The position numbers and the translations under genes are program-made. The notes below the pieces were generated by a model that saw only the letters and a program-made list of their open reading frames with translations, did no database searches and was not told where the DNA came from. Shown in pieces: positions 25,353 to 34,230 of a DNA stretch of 64,000 bases; the stretch's first letter is position 1, and each line of letters opens with the position of its first letter. The DNA is taken from the NCBI GenBank assembly GCA_048814795.1, contig CP184673.1:2108001-2172000 (forward strand), read 5' to 3'. Origin of the DNA: Thermatribacter sp048814795 (GTDB taxonomy: Bacteria > Atribacterota > Atribacteria > Atribacterales > Thermatribacteraceae).

Positions 25353-26456
25353 ATGTCCAAAGTAGAAACTTTATTTGAGCTTCCCAAAAAGATGAAGGCA
25401 GTTGTTGATTATGCACCAGGAGATTTTCGCCTGGAAGAAGTGGATGTTCCTGAAATTGGCCCCGGCGAAGTACTGCTCAAAGTTGGAGGATGTGGTATAT
25501 GCGCTGGAGACATAAAGACTTTCCACGGAGCCAAAAGAATCTGGGGAGGAGATGGACAGCCCGCCTACATTCGTCCTCCAGTGATACCCGGTCACGAGTT
25601 CTATGGACAGGTGGTAGCTCTTGGTGAGGGAGCAGCAGAAAAATACGGCCTTTCCTTAGGAGACTGGGCGGTATCTGAACAGATTGTGCCCTGCGGGAAG
25701 TGCCGCTTCTGCAAACGTGGAGAGTACTGGATGTGTCAGGTTCACCACATCTATGGTTTCTTCCGTGGTGATGCTGATGGAGCCTTCGCAGAGTACATAC
25801 GCCTTCCTCAAAATGCTCTGAACTGGAAACTTCCTGAAGGCTTTCCCCTTGAAGCAGCCGCTTACATAGAACCCCTGGGCTGTGCCATTCACGCTGTGGA
25901 GCGAGCCGACATTCAGCTTGAAGACGTAGTGGTAATTGCTGGTCTGGGCGCTCTGGGATTGGGCATGCTCCAGATAGCACGCATTAAAAATCCCAGGTTG
26001 CTCATAGGAATAGATCTCAAAGAAAAGCGCCTGCAGCTTGCCCGCAAACTGGGTGCAGATCTGGTTTTGAACCCTGCTCAAGAGGACGTGGTAGCTAAGG
26101 TTATGGAGCTTACTGATGGCTACGGCTGTGATGTTTACATTCACGCCAGCGGCCATCCCCAAGGGGTAATTCAGGGCCTGAACATAATCCGCAAACTGGG
26201 TCGCTATGTGGAATTCAGTGTATTCTCAGAGCCCACCACTGTAGACTGGAGCATCATTGGAGATGTGAAAGAGATAGATATTCGAGGTGCTCATCTAAGT
26301 CCCTACACTTATCCCACCGCCATCAGACTTCTCCAGGAAGGAAAGGTCAAAGCAGATGAAATCATCACCCATGAATTTCCCCTGGATGAGTTCAAGAAAG
26401 CCATGGAGGTTGCTGAAAAGGATGAGAATGCTATCCGGGTGGTGTTGAAGCCGTAA
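25353..26456 (+). CDS. Zinc-dependent medium-chain dehydrogenase (polyol/threonine dehydrogenase-like)
   Basis: 367 residues. The catalytic zinc site is built from Cys47 (GGCGIC) and the GHE pair at about 81-82. The structural zinc loop is CGKCRFCKRGEYWMC, and the dinucleotide motif is GLGALGLG. The family oxidises secondary alcohols such as sugar alcohols or threonine with NAD(P). The sequence looks closest to erythritol/threitol or sorbitol dehydrogenases, but the substrate is inference. The ATG at 25353 follows GGAGGTG by 7 bases; the open frame upstream is not used. A strong terminator follows directly, so it is a single-gene unit. Confidence 0.9.
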   Translation: MSKVETLFELPKKMKAVVDYAPGDFRLEEVDVPEIGPGEVLLKVGGCGICAGDIKTFHGAKRIWGGDGQPAYIRPPVIPGHEFYGQVVALGEGAAEKYGLSLGDWAVSEQIVPCGKCRFCKRGEYWMCQVHHIYGFFRGDADGAFAEYIRLPQNALNWKLPEGFPLEAAAYIEPLGCAIHAVERADIQLEDVVVIAGLGALGLGMLQIARIKNPRLLIGIDLKEKRLQLARKLGADLVLNPAQEDVVAKVMELTDGYGCDVYIHASGHPQGVIQGLNIIRKLGRYVEFSVFSEPTTVDWSIIGDVKEIDIRGAHLSPYTYPTAIRLLQEGKVKADEIITHEFPLDEFKKAMEVAEKDENAIRVVLKP

Positions 26457-26486
26457 AAGTCTGGTGCTTTACACTCTGCACGCATT

Positions 26487-26517
26487 AAGGGGACTGAACC
26501 GCTCAGTCCCCTTTTTT
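26487..26517 (+). terminator. Rho-independent terminator after the dehydrogenase
   Basis: GGGGACTGA (26489-26497) pairs perfectly with TCAGTCCCC (26503-26511) around a 5-base loop and is followed by six T. Two more A-T pairs extend the base of the stem. Confidence 0.93.
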
Positions 26518-26572
26518 ATTTTCTCCTGTCCTGCTAAAATAGCCCCCAAAAAGAGGGGTGAAATTACAAAAT

Positions 26573-27703
26573 ATGCAGCTCAAATATCCCTTCTTCAAAA
26601 TTGGCATAATTGGAGGAGGACAGCTGGCCAAAATGATGACCCAGGAAGCCAAAAAGATGGGTTTCTGGGTTAATGTACTTGATCCCAATCCCTCGTCTCC
26701 TGCCGGGCAACTCGCTGATCGGCAAATAGTAGCCGATTTTTACGATCCCCAAGGCCTGAAAAGATTAGTGGAAGAAAGTGACGTTGCCACTTACGATATA
26801 GAACACGTAAACACCCAGGTCCTAAAAGAGGAAGGCTTGCGTCAAAAGATCTTCCCTTCTCCCGAGCTCTTAGAAATCATTCAGGATAAACTGCAACAAA
26901 AGAAAACCCTATCTGAGGGAGGTATACCTGTACCACGTTTTTTATCAGAAGTAAACCACAAAACATTCCAAGAACTGGGAAGCCCTGCCATATGGAAAGC
27001 CCGCTTTGGAGGATACGATGGTAAAGGAGTGATCAAGATAGAAAAATTGGAGGACCTGGCTTCCCTCCCCAAGAAAGAAGCCTTTCTGGAAGAGCTGGTG
27101 ACCATAGAAAAAGAACTTGCGGTAATTGTAGCCCGAAGTCGCTCAGGGGAAGTAACTATTTATCCGGTGCTAGAAATGACTTTTCACAAAGTAGCTCATA
27201 TATGCGACCAGGTCTTTGCCCCAGCAAGGGTTTCTGAAAAAACAGCCCAGGAAGCACAAAGCATTGCTAAAAAATGTGTGGCTCTTCTTCAAGGAGTGGG
27301 TGTCTTTGCAGTAGAAATGTTTCTCGATAAAAGCGGTAAGCTTCTGGTAAATGAAATAGCACCCCGCCCTCATAACTCCGGCCACCTCACGATTGAAGCC
27401 TGTGTTACTTCCCAGTTTGAACAACACTTGCGAGCAATCTGTGGGCTGCCACTCGGTTCAACTCGGCTTCTCAGCCCTGCAGTAATGGTGAATCTTCTGG
27501 GAGAAGAAAGTTCAGAAGGCATTCCCGTCGTTGAGGGACTTGAGGAAGCCCTGGCTATAGAAGGAACATCCTTTCATTTTTACGGCAAAGCACAAATCCG
27601 ACCCTTGCGCAAAATGGGACACGTTACCATCCTGGACACTGACTTAGAAGAAGCCATCCGTAAGGCTCAGAGAATAAAAAAGATTTTACGTATTCGTTCC
27701 TGA
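26573..27703 (+). CDS. purK: 5-(carboxyamino)imidazole ribonucleotide synthase PurK
   Basis: About 376 residues of the ATP-grasp superfamily. It converts AIR, bicarbonate and ATP to N5-CAIR in purine synthesis. The N-terminal IGIIGGGQLAKMM, the YDIEHVN loop, the FGGYDGKGV ATP-grasp loop and EIAPRPHNSGH are all typical of PurK. The ATG at 26573 matches the usual N-terminus; a GTG at 26558 would add five residues. No purE is next to it, which is unusual because purE and purK are often adjacent. LarB (61571), related to PurE, is far away and belongs to another pathway. Confidence 0.94.
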   Translation: MQLKYPFFKIGIIGGGQLAKMMTQEAKKMGFWVNVLDPNPSSPAGQLADRQIVADFYDPQGLKRLVEESDVATYDIEHVNTQVLKEEGLRQKIFPSPELLEIIQDKLQQKKTLSEGGIPVPRFLSEVNHKTFQELGSPAIWKARFGGYDGKGVIKIEKLEDLASLPKKEAFLEELVTIEKELAVIVARSRSGEVTIYPVLEMTFHKVAHICDQVFAPARVSEKTAQEAQSIAKKCVALLQGVGVFAVEMFLDKSGKLLVNEIAPRPHNSGHLTIEACVTSQFEQHLRAICGLPLGSTRLLSPAVMVNLLGEESSEGIPVVEGLEEALAIEGTSFHFYGKAQIRPLRKMGHVTILDTDLEEAIRKAQRIKKILRIRS

Positions 27704-27747
27704 CAAAAGCTTTTGACAGTAAATTGGTGAATAAAGAGGGTAACAAA

Positions 27748-28536
27748 ATGAAAATAGCTGTTTTCTCGGACATCCATGGAAACATCTTTGCTCTGGAAGC
27801 CGTGCTAAAAGATATAGAGAAAAATCACCCAGACCTTGCAGTATGCCTGGGTGATCTGGTGGGATATAACCCCTTCCCCAACGAAGTGGTCCAGAAAATC
27901 CACTCACTTGGCATTCCTACCATAATGGGCAATTACGATCAGGGTGTGGGTTTTGACCTCGACGACTGTGGTTGCGCTTATCGAAGTAGCGAAGAAAAGG
28001 CCAAAGGTCATATTTCTCTTTCCTGGACCAAAAAGACGCTAACCCCAGAAAATAAGGCTTTCCTGAGAAATTTGTTGCCTCGCTACGAAATCAAATACTC
28101 AAAACACCATCTACTCTTCGTGCACGGTAGCCCACGCCGTATCAACGAATACCTTTTCCCGGACCGTCCCAACTCCAGTTTTATTCATATGATGCAGAAA
28201 GAAGAGGCTAACGTTCTCATTTGTGGGCACACCCACATTCCATTTGTAAGAGAAGTCGGTACCCTAAAGGTAATCAATGATGGGAGCGTGGGCCTTCCCA
28301 AAGATGGCGACTGGAAAGCCTGCTGGGTACTAATCGAAATCGAAGAAGAGGTTAAAGCAAATTTTCAAAGGAGCAGTTACGACCGGGAACTTTTGCGAGC
28401 TGGCTACAAACGCAACCCGGAACTCCCCTTCTTTGCAGCAGAACTAATGAAAGAGCAAGAAAACAACCCGGAAAATAAAGCAGAGAACCCCCTGGGGAGG
28501 GTCCTCTGCCTGCTGAAAAATCCAAATACTTTTTAA
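27748..28536 (+). CDS. Calcineurin-like metallophosphoesterase (YfcE/DUF2436-like)
   Basis: 262 residues with the metallophosphoesterase motifs in order: FSDIHGN, LGDLVGYNPFPNEV, GNYDQG, VHGS and CGHTHIPF, followed by NDGSVGLP. These bind two metals and hydrolyse phosphodiesters. The ATG at 27748 has GAGGG 8 bases upstream. The C-terminal 30 residues look poorly conserved. The stop codon overlaps the tail of the convergent chemoreceptor pseudogene by 3 bases. The substrate is unknown. Confidence 0.88.
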   Translation: MKIAVFSDIHGNIFALEAVLKDIEKNHPDLAVCLGDLVGYNPFPNEVVQKIHSLGIPTIMGNYDQGVGFDLDDCGCAYRSSEEKAKGHISLSWTKKTLTPENKAFLRNLLPRYEIKYSKHHLLFVHGSPRRINEYLFPDRPNSSFIHMMQKEEANVLICGHTHIPFVREVGTLKVINDGSVGLPKDGDWKACWVLIEIEEEVKANFQRSSYDRELLRAGYKRNPELPFFAAELMKEQENNPENKAENPLGRVLCLLKNPNTF

Positions 28537-29051
28537 ACCTGGAAAACGGAAATCTTGCTTCTCAAGTCCTCAGCAAGCTTGACCAATGTCTCAGTAGCAG
28601 AAGTGATTTCCTCAAGAGAAGCACTCTGTTCTTCGGTAGAAGCAGAGACCTCTTCGCTGGAGGCAGCGTTTTCCTCAGCGATGGAAAATGGTAAACCAGC
28701 TTACCACTTCCTGGATCGATAAAAAGATCGGAAACGGATGCTTTAGCTGTTTCCGTGGCTCTTTTGAAAAATAGATGTTGTGAAAAGTTGACTCGGTTGC
28801 CCTGGCTATCGGTAGCCTCGCCATCAGGATTAGCCCAGAAAGAATTAAGAGCACCTAAGCTCAACCTACCTGCTTCGGCCTGTCACATTTTTTTCTTTAA
28901 TCACCACATCTATGGCTTTTGCCCCCAACCCTACCAGATCACTCATCTCTCTATTGGCTCTGTCCAGTAAAGACTTTTGAAAGCCGGAAAGACCGTAAAA
29001 ACCAACAAAGCACAGTGGCAAAAGAGAAAACAGTAAAAACCAGAAAAGCAA
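28533..29051 (-). pseudogene. Methyl-accepting chemotaxis protein, internally deleted and frameshifted
   Basis: Three pieces of one chemoreceptor are visible on the minus strand. First comes an N-terminal membrane segment starting at a TTG at 29051 (LLFWFLLFSLLPL). A sensor fragment follows in another frame (28864 to about 28690), with NSFWANPDGEATDSQG. The very end of an MCP signalling domain is in a third frame (about 28690 to 28533), with ASSEEVSASTEEQSASLEE and a normal stop. The second transmembrane segment, HAMP and most of the signalling hairpin are gone. A run of seven G lies at the start. The intact cheW follows 40 bases upstream in the genome, so this was probably an MCP-CheW pair. 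Confidence 0.85.
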
Positions 29052-29091
29052 CTTCCCCCCCTCAAGCTACTCCTTCATCTCAAATGTCTCC

Positions 29092-29586
29092 TCAGCTTTC
29101 GTTTGCCTCCTCAATTTCTTCGAGTTTGGCCTTTTCCTCTTTACTGAGTACCTTCTGAAGGTCCAGAATTATTACCAGTTTATCCTCGAGCTTACCCACT
29201 CCCCTGATATATTCTTCATGAATGGAAGCAATAAGGGGGGAAGGAGGTTCAATCTTGTCCTCAGAAATGCGTAACACCTCATCAACCGCATCTACTACCA
29301 TACCGACTGTATGAGGAACCACTTCAACCACTATGACTCGAGTATCTTTGGTTACTTCCTTCTCAGGCAGCCTAAAACGCTTACGAAGGTCTATAATCGG
29401 GATAACCTGCCCTCGTAGATTAATGACCCCTTCCACAAAAGAAGGTGCTCCCGGAACCTTAGTCGGTGGTTGGAAACGAATTATTTCCTGCACCTGATGG
29501 ATGTCTACACCATAATACTCTTTACCCAGTTGAAAAACCACTAACTGCACCTCGTTAAAAGAACGTCCGCTCTCTCGGGCATTCAT
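29092..29586 (-). CDS. cheW: Chemotaxis coupling protein CheW
   Basis: 164 residues with the complete CheW fold: QLVVFQLGKEYYGVDI, VQEIIRF, PGAPSFVEGVINLRGQVIPIIDLR and a C-terminal LDLQKVLS. CheW links chemoreceptors to the CheA kinase. GGGGGAG lies 8 bases before the ATG. The gene is intact although the adjacent receptor is destroyed and no cheA is in the window; it may serve receptors elsewhere. The last 20 residues are a charged extension. Confidence 0.94.
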   Translation of the reverse strand: MNARESGRSFNEVQLVVFQLGKEYYGVDIHQVQEIIRFQPPTKVPGAPSFVEGVINLRGQVIPIIDLRKRFRLPEKEVTKDTRVIVVEVVPHTVGMVVDAVDEVLRISEDKIEPPSPLIASIHEEYIRGVGKLEDKLVIILDLQKVLSKEEKAKLEEIEEANES

Positions 29587-29706
29587 TACAACAACTCCCC
29601 CTTTCTCAGTCCTTAAATTTAAATATCGGCAAAAAGACCATTTTCTTTAGGGAGAAAAAGGATTTTTGCGAAAACTACTGTAAATAAATCGAGACAGATT
29701 AGCTGT

Positions 29707-29843
29707 GACATCCTCCCCCTAATGAATTAGGGGGCATCCCAGCATGGGATAGCGGCACACGCCGCAGGTTAGCCAGCATTCCCCGGTCTACCCGGATCAT
29801 CACCTTGGCCTTAAGGGGTGTCACGCTCCCCTTTCTCCCGGGG
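29707..29843 (-). ncRNA. Probable omega RNA (reRNA) scaffold at the TnpB right end
   Basis: Downstream of the tnpB stop the minus strand folds into successive hairpins: CCCC/GGGG, GCGGC-GTGT-GCCGC, ATCCCA/TGGGAT and a 9-10-bp terminal stem at 29714-29733. In known TnpB elements the tnpB 3' end and right end form the guide RNA, and the flanking sequence just beyond is the guide. Here the guide would begin near 29706 and run to lower coordinates. RNA production is inferred, not shown. Confidence 0.6.
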
Positions 29844-30962
29844 TCATGCCCCGAGAGCATCGAGCGCTTTCGCGGCTATGTTTATTGCCCCCACCCTGTC
29901 CGCATCAGACTGGTATCCACACTTTACGCATTTAAACCAGCCTTGGATCTTCCGGTTATACCGGGAAACATTCCCGCACTTCGGACAAGTCTTGGAGGTC
30001 TCCTTGGGATCGACGTAGATTACAGGCACTCCGGCAAGGGCTGCCTTGTATTCGATGAACGAGGCCAGCTCCTTAAAGTTCCACCCGGACATCATCCGGT
30101 TGAACTTCTTTGATCCTTTGGTCCGCTCGCGGATACCCAGCAGGTTCTCAAGCGCGATGGCTTTGCCCTCAGCTTTTGTTATTTCAACTATGCGCTTTGA
30201 GATGCAGTGGTTGATATACCGCATCCACCTTGTTTCGCGGCCGGCTTCTTTCTTGACTCGGGAAAGCCTGCCCGATTGCTGAAGGGCTCTTCGCCGCTGT
30301 GCCCACCGTTCCTTGCGCCATCTGACCTGGCGACCGTCAAAAAAGATGTTATGGGACAGCACGGCAAGCTTTACTATGCCGAAGTCGACCCCGATTACGC
30401 CGCACGGCTCGTTTAAGTGAGTCTCATATACTAATGATATGGCAGCATACCACTCTCCCTCTTTACCATGCCATATCTCCATGGACCCTTGTTGGCAGGA
30501 ACCTCCTGCCAGGTCCTGGAGCCTTTTTGCATGGTATTTAGAAGTGGCAATGGGCACTGCTATCTGGCTCCTGCCGGAGGAGACGGGGAACTTAATGACC
30601 CATGTGCCTGACGGCAGCTGATGTATTGAATAGCAGTCCTGCCGCACCATTACCGGAACTATCCGGTCAAATTTGGGCAGGCTGGATTTCTTGCCATTTT
30701 TTGTGCGGGAAAGGTATGAGCGATAAGCTGAGAGTGCTTTGAGCATGGCGCACTGGAGTGTAGCACGGTTGAGGTCGAATAGTTCACAGGCTTTGTGGTA
30801 GGTTTCCCGGTTTAACTTTGCCCTGCTGGTAGTGTTCAAAGTTTCGGCCTGCTTTTGGAACCAGGCGCAGGCTTTTCGATATGTTTCCAGCATGCGAACC
30901 ATCTTCTCCAGTTTGCCTTTGTTTGGGGATAGGAGTTTTACCTTTAGTGTTACTGTCTGCAT
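29844..30962 (-). CDS. tnpB: TnpB RNA-guided endonuclease of IS605-type element
   Basis: 372 residues. An N-terminal helix-turn-helix and WED-like region is followed by a RuvC-like nuclease: Asp193 in GVDFGIVKLAV, Glu272 in ALENLLG, and Asp355 in ADRVGAINIA. A four-cysteine zinc ribbon lies between the last two motifs (Cys326, Cys329, Cys345, Cys348). All catalytic residues are present, so the enzyme looks active. TnpB cuts DNA guided by omega RNA and helps keep the element in place. No TnpA transposase is adjacent, so mobility would need one in trans. The start codon ATG at 30962 is followed by the standard KVKLLSP opening. Confidence 0.95.
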   Translation of the reverse strand: MQTVTLKVKLLSPNKGKLEKMVRMLETYRKACAWFQKQAETLNTTSRAKLNRETYHKACELFDLNRATLQCAMLKALSAYRSYLSRTKNGKKSSLPKFDRIVPVMVRQDCYSIHQLPSGTWVIKFPVSSGRSQIAVPIATSKYHAKRLQDLAGGSCQQGSMEIWHGKEGEWYAAISLVYETHLNEPCGVIGVDFGIVKLAVLSHNIFFDGRQVRWRKERWAQRRRALQQSGRLSRVKKEAGRETRWMRYINHCISKRIVEITKAEGKAIALENLLGIRERTKGSKKFNRMMSGWNFKELASFIEYKAALAGVPVIYVDPKETSKTCPKCGNVSRYNRKIQGWFKCVKCGYQSDADRVGAINIAAKALDALGA

Positions 30963-31145
30963 ATAGTATCTCCTCCAGTTTACTTAAATTTCAGCATAAC
31001 CGGAGAAAAATAGTAAGTCGCCATTTATCTCCCGATTAAAATCGGGGGTATTCTGGCGGGATTTTTGTAAATTAGCTGTAATAAAGTAAAAGCAAGTACA
31101 AATATGCAAGAAGGAGCTTTATGTAAGTCTCACGGTTTTGCCGTT

Positions 31146-32384
31146 TCAGTACCTTCCATATTTCTCTATTAATCCATTAAGCCTCTCACGATAATAAGCA
31201 AACTCGGCAAAACCTACTTCAGGAGGGATCAAGTGATCCCCAAAAGGTATATATCCACCACTCTTAAGCACTTCCTCTACGGGCTCCAAAATTTGATCAA
31301 CCCGCTCTCTTCCTTTAGCTATTTCTCCTTTTGGTATGCCTCCAAGCAACTGAAGACGAGGGAAGGTTTTCCGTACTTTTAAAAGGTCCATCCCACAACT
31401 TACCTCGATAGGATAAAGTCCCGTAATGCCTCCTTCCAGAAGCAAAGGAATAATATCAAAACAATACCCATCGGTATCAAGAAGAATCACATCAACACCT
31501 TTACTTTTCATAAAATCGGTCAAACGACGATAATAAGGAACCATAAAGTTTTTGATAATCGCCGGAGAAATCATGGGACCTTTACCAAAAGACATATCCT
31601 CCCAGATATGCAGAGCGTCCACTTCTACCTGAGACAATACTTCTTCATATACCGCACACCACAGGTTAGTGAAGGTTTGCAACATATCGTGAATCAAGTC
31701 AGGATCGTCGTAATAGGCCAGAAAAAGTTTGTCATATCCCATGAGATGGGCCAGAGTTCCAAAAAGACCGTGGGGATAACCACCTAAAACCAGAGGAAAG
31801 TCTCTTTCCCAATACCATACAAGCAATTCTTCCCAGTTAGGTGGAAAGCGATCCGCAATGTCATCCAGGCGCAAACGTTCCTCTTTAAGTCTTAGCCAGC
31901 TTTCCCTGTCTTTAATCGGATACTCCAAACCAGAAGGCAACACTGCTGGTCCTTTTAAGAAATGCCTTTTTACACCATCGATGTCCTGATATACAAGGTG
32001 TTCCTCGTCTTCCTCCAAAACCACAACTTCAAAAGGAGGAGAAAATAGAAGATTGACGTTAACCAAAATCTGGCTTTTATCCATCCCAAAATAGTTCCTG
32101 ATATCATAATCAAGTGGGAAACCCTGAGTGGGCCAGTATAGACCCCCACCAGTGACAGCTATACCCTGAGGAAGATCCTTGCTACCAACGGAGCTCCAGG
32201 CAGGCACATAAAGGCTGGCCGTGGGAGTGTTTATTCTATCAGAAATCCGGGGATAATATTTTTTTGGCAATCCTTCTCTATAAAAACGATCAACAGTTCC
32301 TCCCCAATAGCCAAATTCCCACTTTAAAGTATGAACCTCGGTATTGAAATGCATAACCTCGTGGAAGCGTTCTCGAGCATTCAC
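31146..32384 (-). CDS. URO-D-fold methyltransferase-like protein (family member 1)
   Basis: 412 residues of the uroporphyrinogen decarboxylase superfamily. MNARERFHEVMHF is the standard N-terminus of non-heme members, and the C-terminal half has the barrel strands ILLDTDGYCFDI, GLYPIEVSCGMDL and LLGGIPK. Members such as MtaA/MtbA move methyl groups between corrinoid proteins and thiols. The HxCG zinc motif of those enzymes is not obvious here. GTG start with AGGAGG 8 bases upstream. Immediately upstream in the operon are a ribose-class permease and the remnant of its ATPase, hence a link to sugar uptake. The reaction is unknown. Confidence 0.8.
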   Translation of the reverse strand: MNARERFHEVMHFNTEVHTLKWEFGYWGGTVDRFYREGLPKKYYPRISDRINTPTASLYVPAWSSVGSKDLPQGIAVTGGGLYWPTQGFPLDYDIRNYFGMDKSQILVNVNLLFSPPFEVVVLEEDEEHLVYQDIDGVKRHFLKGPAVLPSGLEYPIKDRESWLRLKEERLRLDDIADRFPPNWEELLVWYWERDFPLVLGGYPHGLFGTLAHLMGYDKLFLAYYDDPDLIHDMLQTFTNLWCAVYEEVLSQVEVDALHIWEDMSFGKGPMISPAIIKNFMVPYYRRLTDFMKSKGVDVILLDTDGYCFDIIPLLLEGGITGLYPIEVSCGMDLLKVRKTFPRLQLLGGIPKGEIAKGRERVDQILEPVEEVLKSGGYIPFGDHLIPPEVGFAEFAYYRERLNGLIEKYGRY

Positions 32385-32397
32385 TTTCCCAACCTCC

Positions 32398-33348
32398 TCA
32401 ACGCCTTCTTTGTCTAAGCTGGTCTATACCCACTGCACCAAGCAACACAATACCCTGTACAACCTCCTGCCAGAAAGAAGAAACATTCAGGATAACCAAT
32501 CCGTTGGTCAGAGTCCCCAGAATCAAAACACCCAACAACGTACCCCAAACATTGCCCGAACCACCGGAAAGACTGGTCCCACCGAGAATCACAGCGGCAA
32601 TTACTGTTAAAATAGTTCCCGAAAGGGCAGCCGGAGCTGCTGCACCCAACATTGAAGCAACCAGAATGCCGCTCATGCTACCAGCGAATCCTCCAAATAC
32701 GAAAAGGATAGTCAAAATCTTGGCGTTATTGATACCGCATAGCTTGCTGGCAGTTGGATTACCACCCACCGCATAAACTGAACGACCAAACGGCGTATAT
32801 GCTAAAAGAGCAAAGAAAAAAGAGAAAAAAGCTAACATCAAAATAATAGGAAATGGTATCCCCAAGAAACTGCCCATACCAATGAACTGAAACTCGGGAA
32901 CCAGAATACTAACCGTCAATCCCCCTGTTAAAACCAGTGCTAATCCTTCTATAATGTTCAACATACCGAGTGTGGCTATAAAAGAGTTGATACCCGCTCT
33001 GGTCACCGAAAGAGCATTACCAAATCCCACAGCTACACCAATACCCAGAGCAAAAAGCACTGCCAGCCAGATATTCCACCCCGCCGCGTAAAGAATACCA
33101 GTTAACACTCCTGCAAGCTGGGCTGAAGCTCCCATCGATAAGTCCATGGCTCCCGCAATGAGCAAGGGTGTTTGTGCAGCTGCCATAATACCAATATAGG
33201 CCATGTTGGAAGCAATATTAGAAAAGTTACGCAAAGTAAGAAAAAAAGGAGAAAGAATACTAAACACAACACACAAAGCAACATAGAAACCCAAAAGAAA
33301 TAAAACTCCAGAAGCCCTACTCCACGGATATCTCTTCTTTTTCGCCAC
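32398..33348 (-). CDS. Ribose-class ABC transporter permease (RbsC-like)
   Basis: About 316 residues, eight to ten hydrophobic segments, with the permease signature AGAMDLSMGASAQLAGVL and GGTSLSGGSGNVWGT of the RbsC/AraH family. It belongs to an operon whose ATPase gene has been cut (33317-33496). The GTG at 33348 is preferred because the frame above it (to 33441) lies inside the rbsA 3' end, which has clear homology in another frame; a TTG near 33409 with AAGGGGG upstream is the alternative. Without its ATPase and binding protein the system is probably dead unless complemented by the complete set at 39-42.6 kb. Confidence 0.85.
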   Translation of the reverse strand: MAKKKRYPWSRASGVLFLLGFYVALCVVFSILSPFFLTLRNFSNIASNMAYIGIMAAAQTPLLIAGAMDLSMGASAQLAGVLTGILYAAGWNIWLAVLFALGIGVAVGFGNALSVTRAGINSFIATLGMLNIIEGLALVLTGGLTVSILVPEFQFIGMGSFLGIPFPIILMLAFFSFFFALLAYTPFGRSVYAVGGNPTASKLCGINNAKILTILFVFGGFAGSMSGILVASMLGAAAPAALSGTILTVIAAVILGGTSLSGGSGNVWGTLLGVLILGTLTNGLVILNVSSFWQEVVQGIVLLGAVGIDQLRQRRR

Positions 33349-33496
33349 CCATGGCAAGGTAAAGGATGGCTCGTTGATTGGCTTCTCCCTTTGCAAATTC
33401 TCCAACAACTTTACCCCCTTCCATAACAAAAATGCGGTCACTTAACGCCATAACCTCTGGCAAGTCTGAGGAAAAAACCAAAATACCTATGTTAGT
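33317..33496 (-). pseudogene. 3' remnant of ribose-class ABC ATPase (rbsA-like), truncated by an IS
   Basis: The minus strand encodes the last 60 or so residues of an RbsA-type ATPase in one open frame: ILVFSSDLPEVMALSDRIFV, a typical Walker-B-to-H-loop-distal segment, then MEGGKVVGEF, ending at TAG 33319-33317. The frame stops being homologous at about 33496, exactly where the ISLre2-like inverted repeat begins. Roughly 440 codons are missing. It overlaps the permease start by 32 bases. Confidence 0.85.
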
Positions 33497-33540
33497 GTAA
33501 ATTTATTGTAGGTATTCTTCAGAGAGAAAGGAGTACAAAA

Positions 33541-33612
33541 AACCTCACCATCCAGAGTACGTGGTATAAGTCTTGTTGGAAACAACCAAAGGAATACCCC
33601 GGAGGTGAGGTT
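33541..33612 (+). promoter_or_regulatory. Leader hairpin occluding the ISLre2 transposase ribosome site
   Basis: AACCTCACC (33541-33549) is perfectly complementary to GGTGAGGTT (33604-33612), which contains the Shine-Dalgarno sequence directly before the GTG start. Such structures limit transposase translation from outside transcripts in several IS families. Functional role inferred. Confidence 0.5.
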
Positions 33613-33614
33613 CT

Positions 33615-34230
33615 GTGAATATGGTACAGCAAATCTTCAAGGGGTTCCAGAGGATTCTGGAATTATCCCTCCATTTCCTGGAGAAGAGTATGGATTTCCA
33701 GGGGTTTGAGGAGAAGCTCTGGGAGACCATGAACACCATTCTCACCCTCTTTGGGGATGTCACCTACAGGAGAACCTACTACAAGCACAAAGGCACCAGA
33801 GAATACCTGCACCTTCTGGATGACCAGATTGCTTTCAGGAAGAAGAGAAGGATTGATCCTCTCCTGGAAGCCCTGGTTCTTAAGAAGGCCACAGAGCTCT
33901 CCTACCAGAAAGCGGGGAGGGAAATCCTTCCCCAAAATCAGAAATGTATTGTCAGTCCTGAGGTGGTGAAGAGGTTGGTCCATAATTTGAGGAAAGATGA
34001 AAAGAAGGAAGAAGAGATTCCGGAGAAGAAGCGGAAACCAGGAAAGAAGCTCCCTCCTTCACCCTTTCCCCTGAAACCATAAAGCAAGAGAAGGAGAAAG
34101 GAAGAGCAGTTTTCCGAGAAATCTATAACCACATCCCGGTGATGCGAGAACCGGTGAGTGCTCTAAGCACGACCCTCAAAGCCCTGACCCAGGATATATC
34201 CTGGATTCCTGTGATATGAAAGACTGCAAT
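33615..34230 (+). pseudogene. ISLre2/UPF0236-family transposase, disrupted
   Basis: A 155-codon N-terminal part starts at GTG 33615 (GAGGTTCT upstream) and contains the family hallmarks FGDVTYRRTYYKHK and YLHLLDDQI followed by ELSYQKAGREI. It runs into a proline- and lysine-rich stretch and stops at 34082. A C-terminal piece in another frame follows (about 34112-34219), reading MREPVSALSTTLKAL and ending ISWIPVI. The catalytic middle is missing, so no active transposase can be made. Confidence 0.75.

Larger units (their letters stand above)
29707..31070 (-). mobile_element. IS200/IS605-type element with TnpB only
   Basis: About 1.36 kb containing a single tnpB and no tnpA. The left end (high coordinates) has a subterminal hairpin around CCCGATTAAAATCGGG (31031-31046). 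The right end (low coordinates) has a chain of hairpins closed by CCCCCTAATTCATTAGGGGG (29714-29733). A 9-bp sequence ATTAGCTGT occurs on both sides (29698-29706 and 31071-31079). Boundaries are approximate, since IS605 elements make no target duplication; a left boundary at about 31065 next to TTTAC is also possible. Confidence 0.8.

Noticed and set aside
30963..31145. Possible CRISPR or tandem repeats around the TnpB left end
   Set aside because: Only single hairpins are present; no regularly spaced repeats occur here or anywhere in the window.
33349..33441. N-terminal extension of the ribose-class permease
   Set aside because: The stretch encodes the end of the rbsA-like ATPase in another frame with clear homology; the permease more likely begins at GTG 33348.
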